DNA of 5,597 bases, taken from NCBI GenBank assembly GCA_018819005.1, contig JAHJQU010000414.1, positions 1-5,597 on the forward strand. The letters run 5' to 3'. This DNA comes from Pseudomonadota bacterium (lineage in GTDB: Bacteria; Desulfobacterota; Desulfobacteria; Desulfobacterales; RPRI01). The position numbers were made by a program, and so were the translations under genes. Shown piece by piece: positions 4,759-5,597 of this stretch. The notes below the pieces were generated by a model. The model made no database searches. It worked only from the letters and a program-made list of their open reading frames with translations, and was not told the origin of the DNA. Every line of letters starts with the position of its first letter. The stretch's first letter is position 1.

Positions 4759-5597
4759 ATGTACGGTTTTTACGGCAGGATTCTCAAAATAGATCTATCC
4801 TCAAAAAAGCATGTTATAGAATCTGTCGATGAACAGATTTATAAAAAATACCTTGGAGGTAAAGGACTTGCCTCTTATCTTCTTTATAAGCTTAATCCTC
4901 CCGGAGTGGATCCATTATCTCCTGAAAACTGCATAATTTTTGCCACAGGCCCTGTTACGGGAAGCAGGACATGGGGTTCCTCACGTTACGGGGTTTTTAC
5001 GAAATCACCTCAAACCGGAATTTATTCCGAATCCTATGCAGGCGGAAGAGTACCCGAAGCAATTGATTCGACAGGCTTTGACGCAATAATCATAACAGGC
5101 AAAAGCCCCATGCCGTTAATACTCTATGTGAATCCCGAAGGAGCCGGATATCACGATGCCGGGAGCATTTGGGGAATGAACACCTATGAGGCGGAAGATG
5201 CAGTCAAAAGGCTCTTTAAGGAAACGGGGGATAAGCTGTTGAAATCAGGGCCAGTTGTAATAGGTCCTGCCGGTGAAAATCTGGTAACTTTTTCCGTTAT
5301 CGAAAACGACAAGTGGCGTTCCGCCGGAAGAACCGGAGTCGGAACCGTCCTGGGAGCGAAAAATCTAAAGGCCGTATATTTTACGGGAAATAAAAAACGT
5401 CCTCTGTTTGATAAGGAGGGCCTTGCATCATTTTCAAAAATACTTGCCGTTGAATCAAAGGACAAGCCATTTGTTGTTGCCTACAAATCAATGGGCACTC
5501 CCAGAATGGTTGAAACAACAAACAGGGCAGGGGCTTTTCCTACCGGGTACTGGTCCGAAGGTACTTTTGACAGGTGGGAAAAAATCGGTTCCGAAGC
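4759..5597 (+). CDS. aor: Aldehyde ferredoxin oxidoreductase, N-terminal part (cut by window end)
   Basis: Enzymes of this family use a tungsten (or molybdenum) bis-pterin cofactor and a [4Fe-4S] cluster to interconvert aldehydes and carboxylates with ferredoxin in the anaerobic cytoplasm. The 279 residues present follow Pyrococcus AOR from the first residue: MYGFYGRILKIDLS (1-14), YLGGKGLASYLLYK (31-44), DPLSPENCIIFATGPVTG (51-68), SSRYGVFTKSPQTG (74-87), GPAGENLVTFSVIEND (169-184) and AGRTGVGTVLGAKNLKA (189-205). This covers the N-terminal cofactor-binding domain and the start of the second domain. The cluster cysteines should lie beyond the edge; full members are near 600 residues. GGAG (4744-4747) stands 11 bases before ATG 4759 but only two before ATG 4750, so I prefer 4759; the longer start adds MNI. 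The substrate subtype cannot be judged from this part. Confidence 0.93.
   Translation, partial: MYGFYGRILKIDLSSKKHVIESVDEQIYKKYLGGKGLASYLLYKLNPPGVDPLSPENCIIFATGPVTGSRTWGSSRYGVFTKSPQTGIYSESYAGGRVPEAIDSTGFDAIIITGKSPMPLILYVNPEGAGYHDAGSIWGMNTYEAEDAVKRLFKETGDKLLKSGPVVIGPAGENLVTFSVIENDKWRSAGRTGVGTVLGAKNLKAVYFTGNKKRPLFDKEGLASFSKILAVESKDKPFVVAYKSMGTPRMVETTNRAGAFPTGYWSEGTFDRWEKIGSE

Overview
The window looks like ordinary chromosome from an anaerobic bacterium with moderate to low GC. A tungsten/molybdenum-type aldehyde ferredoxin oxidoreductase, a small iron-sulfur protein, a Memo/AmrB-family protein and a bacterial-type GlnRS together suggest a sulfate-reducing or syntrophic lineage such as Desulfobacterota. 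That placement is an inference from gene content and from the style of the intergenic repeats; no single gene proves it.

Left part (1-950): a MazEF-type toxin-antitoxin operon reads leftward (antitoxin 536-808, toxin 183-539, ATGA overlap). A good sigma70-like promoter lies at 848-876. A third frame with its own ribosome binding site follows the toxin, but a TAG codon interrupts it after ten codons and it then stays open to the window edge. Three GTATTG repeats (883-918) lie between the leftward promoter and a rightward promoter candidate (919-947).

Middle (955-3876): an open frame without a credible start (955-1110) runs into the start of a Memo/AmrB-like gene (1107-1958). Convergent to that gene is a complete glnS (2134-3876, minus strand, GTG start). 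The gap between the two stop codons is exactly filled by a 178-bp element with inverted termini built from 9-bp ACAGGAT units and with a strong internal hairpin.

Right part (3877-5597): a second, different inverted-repeat element (3923-4005) fills most of the gap between glnS and a small gene for a DUF2148-like iron-sulfur protein (4029-4547, minus strand), which has its own terminator candidate. Divergent from it, across about 210 bp, starts an aldehyde ferredoxin oxidoreductase gene cut by the window end.

Functionally this is a mix: translation (GlnRS), anaerobic redox metabolism (AOR and perhaps its iron-sulfur neighbour), a toxin-antitoxin module and an orphan Memo homologue. I see no clear new defence or mobile system. 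The most unusual features are the two inverted-repeat elements, the interrupted frame after the toxin, and the coding-like remnant in front of the Memo gene.
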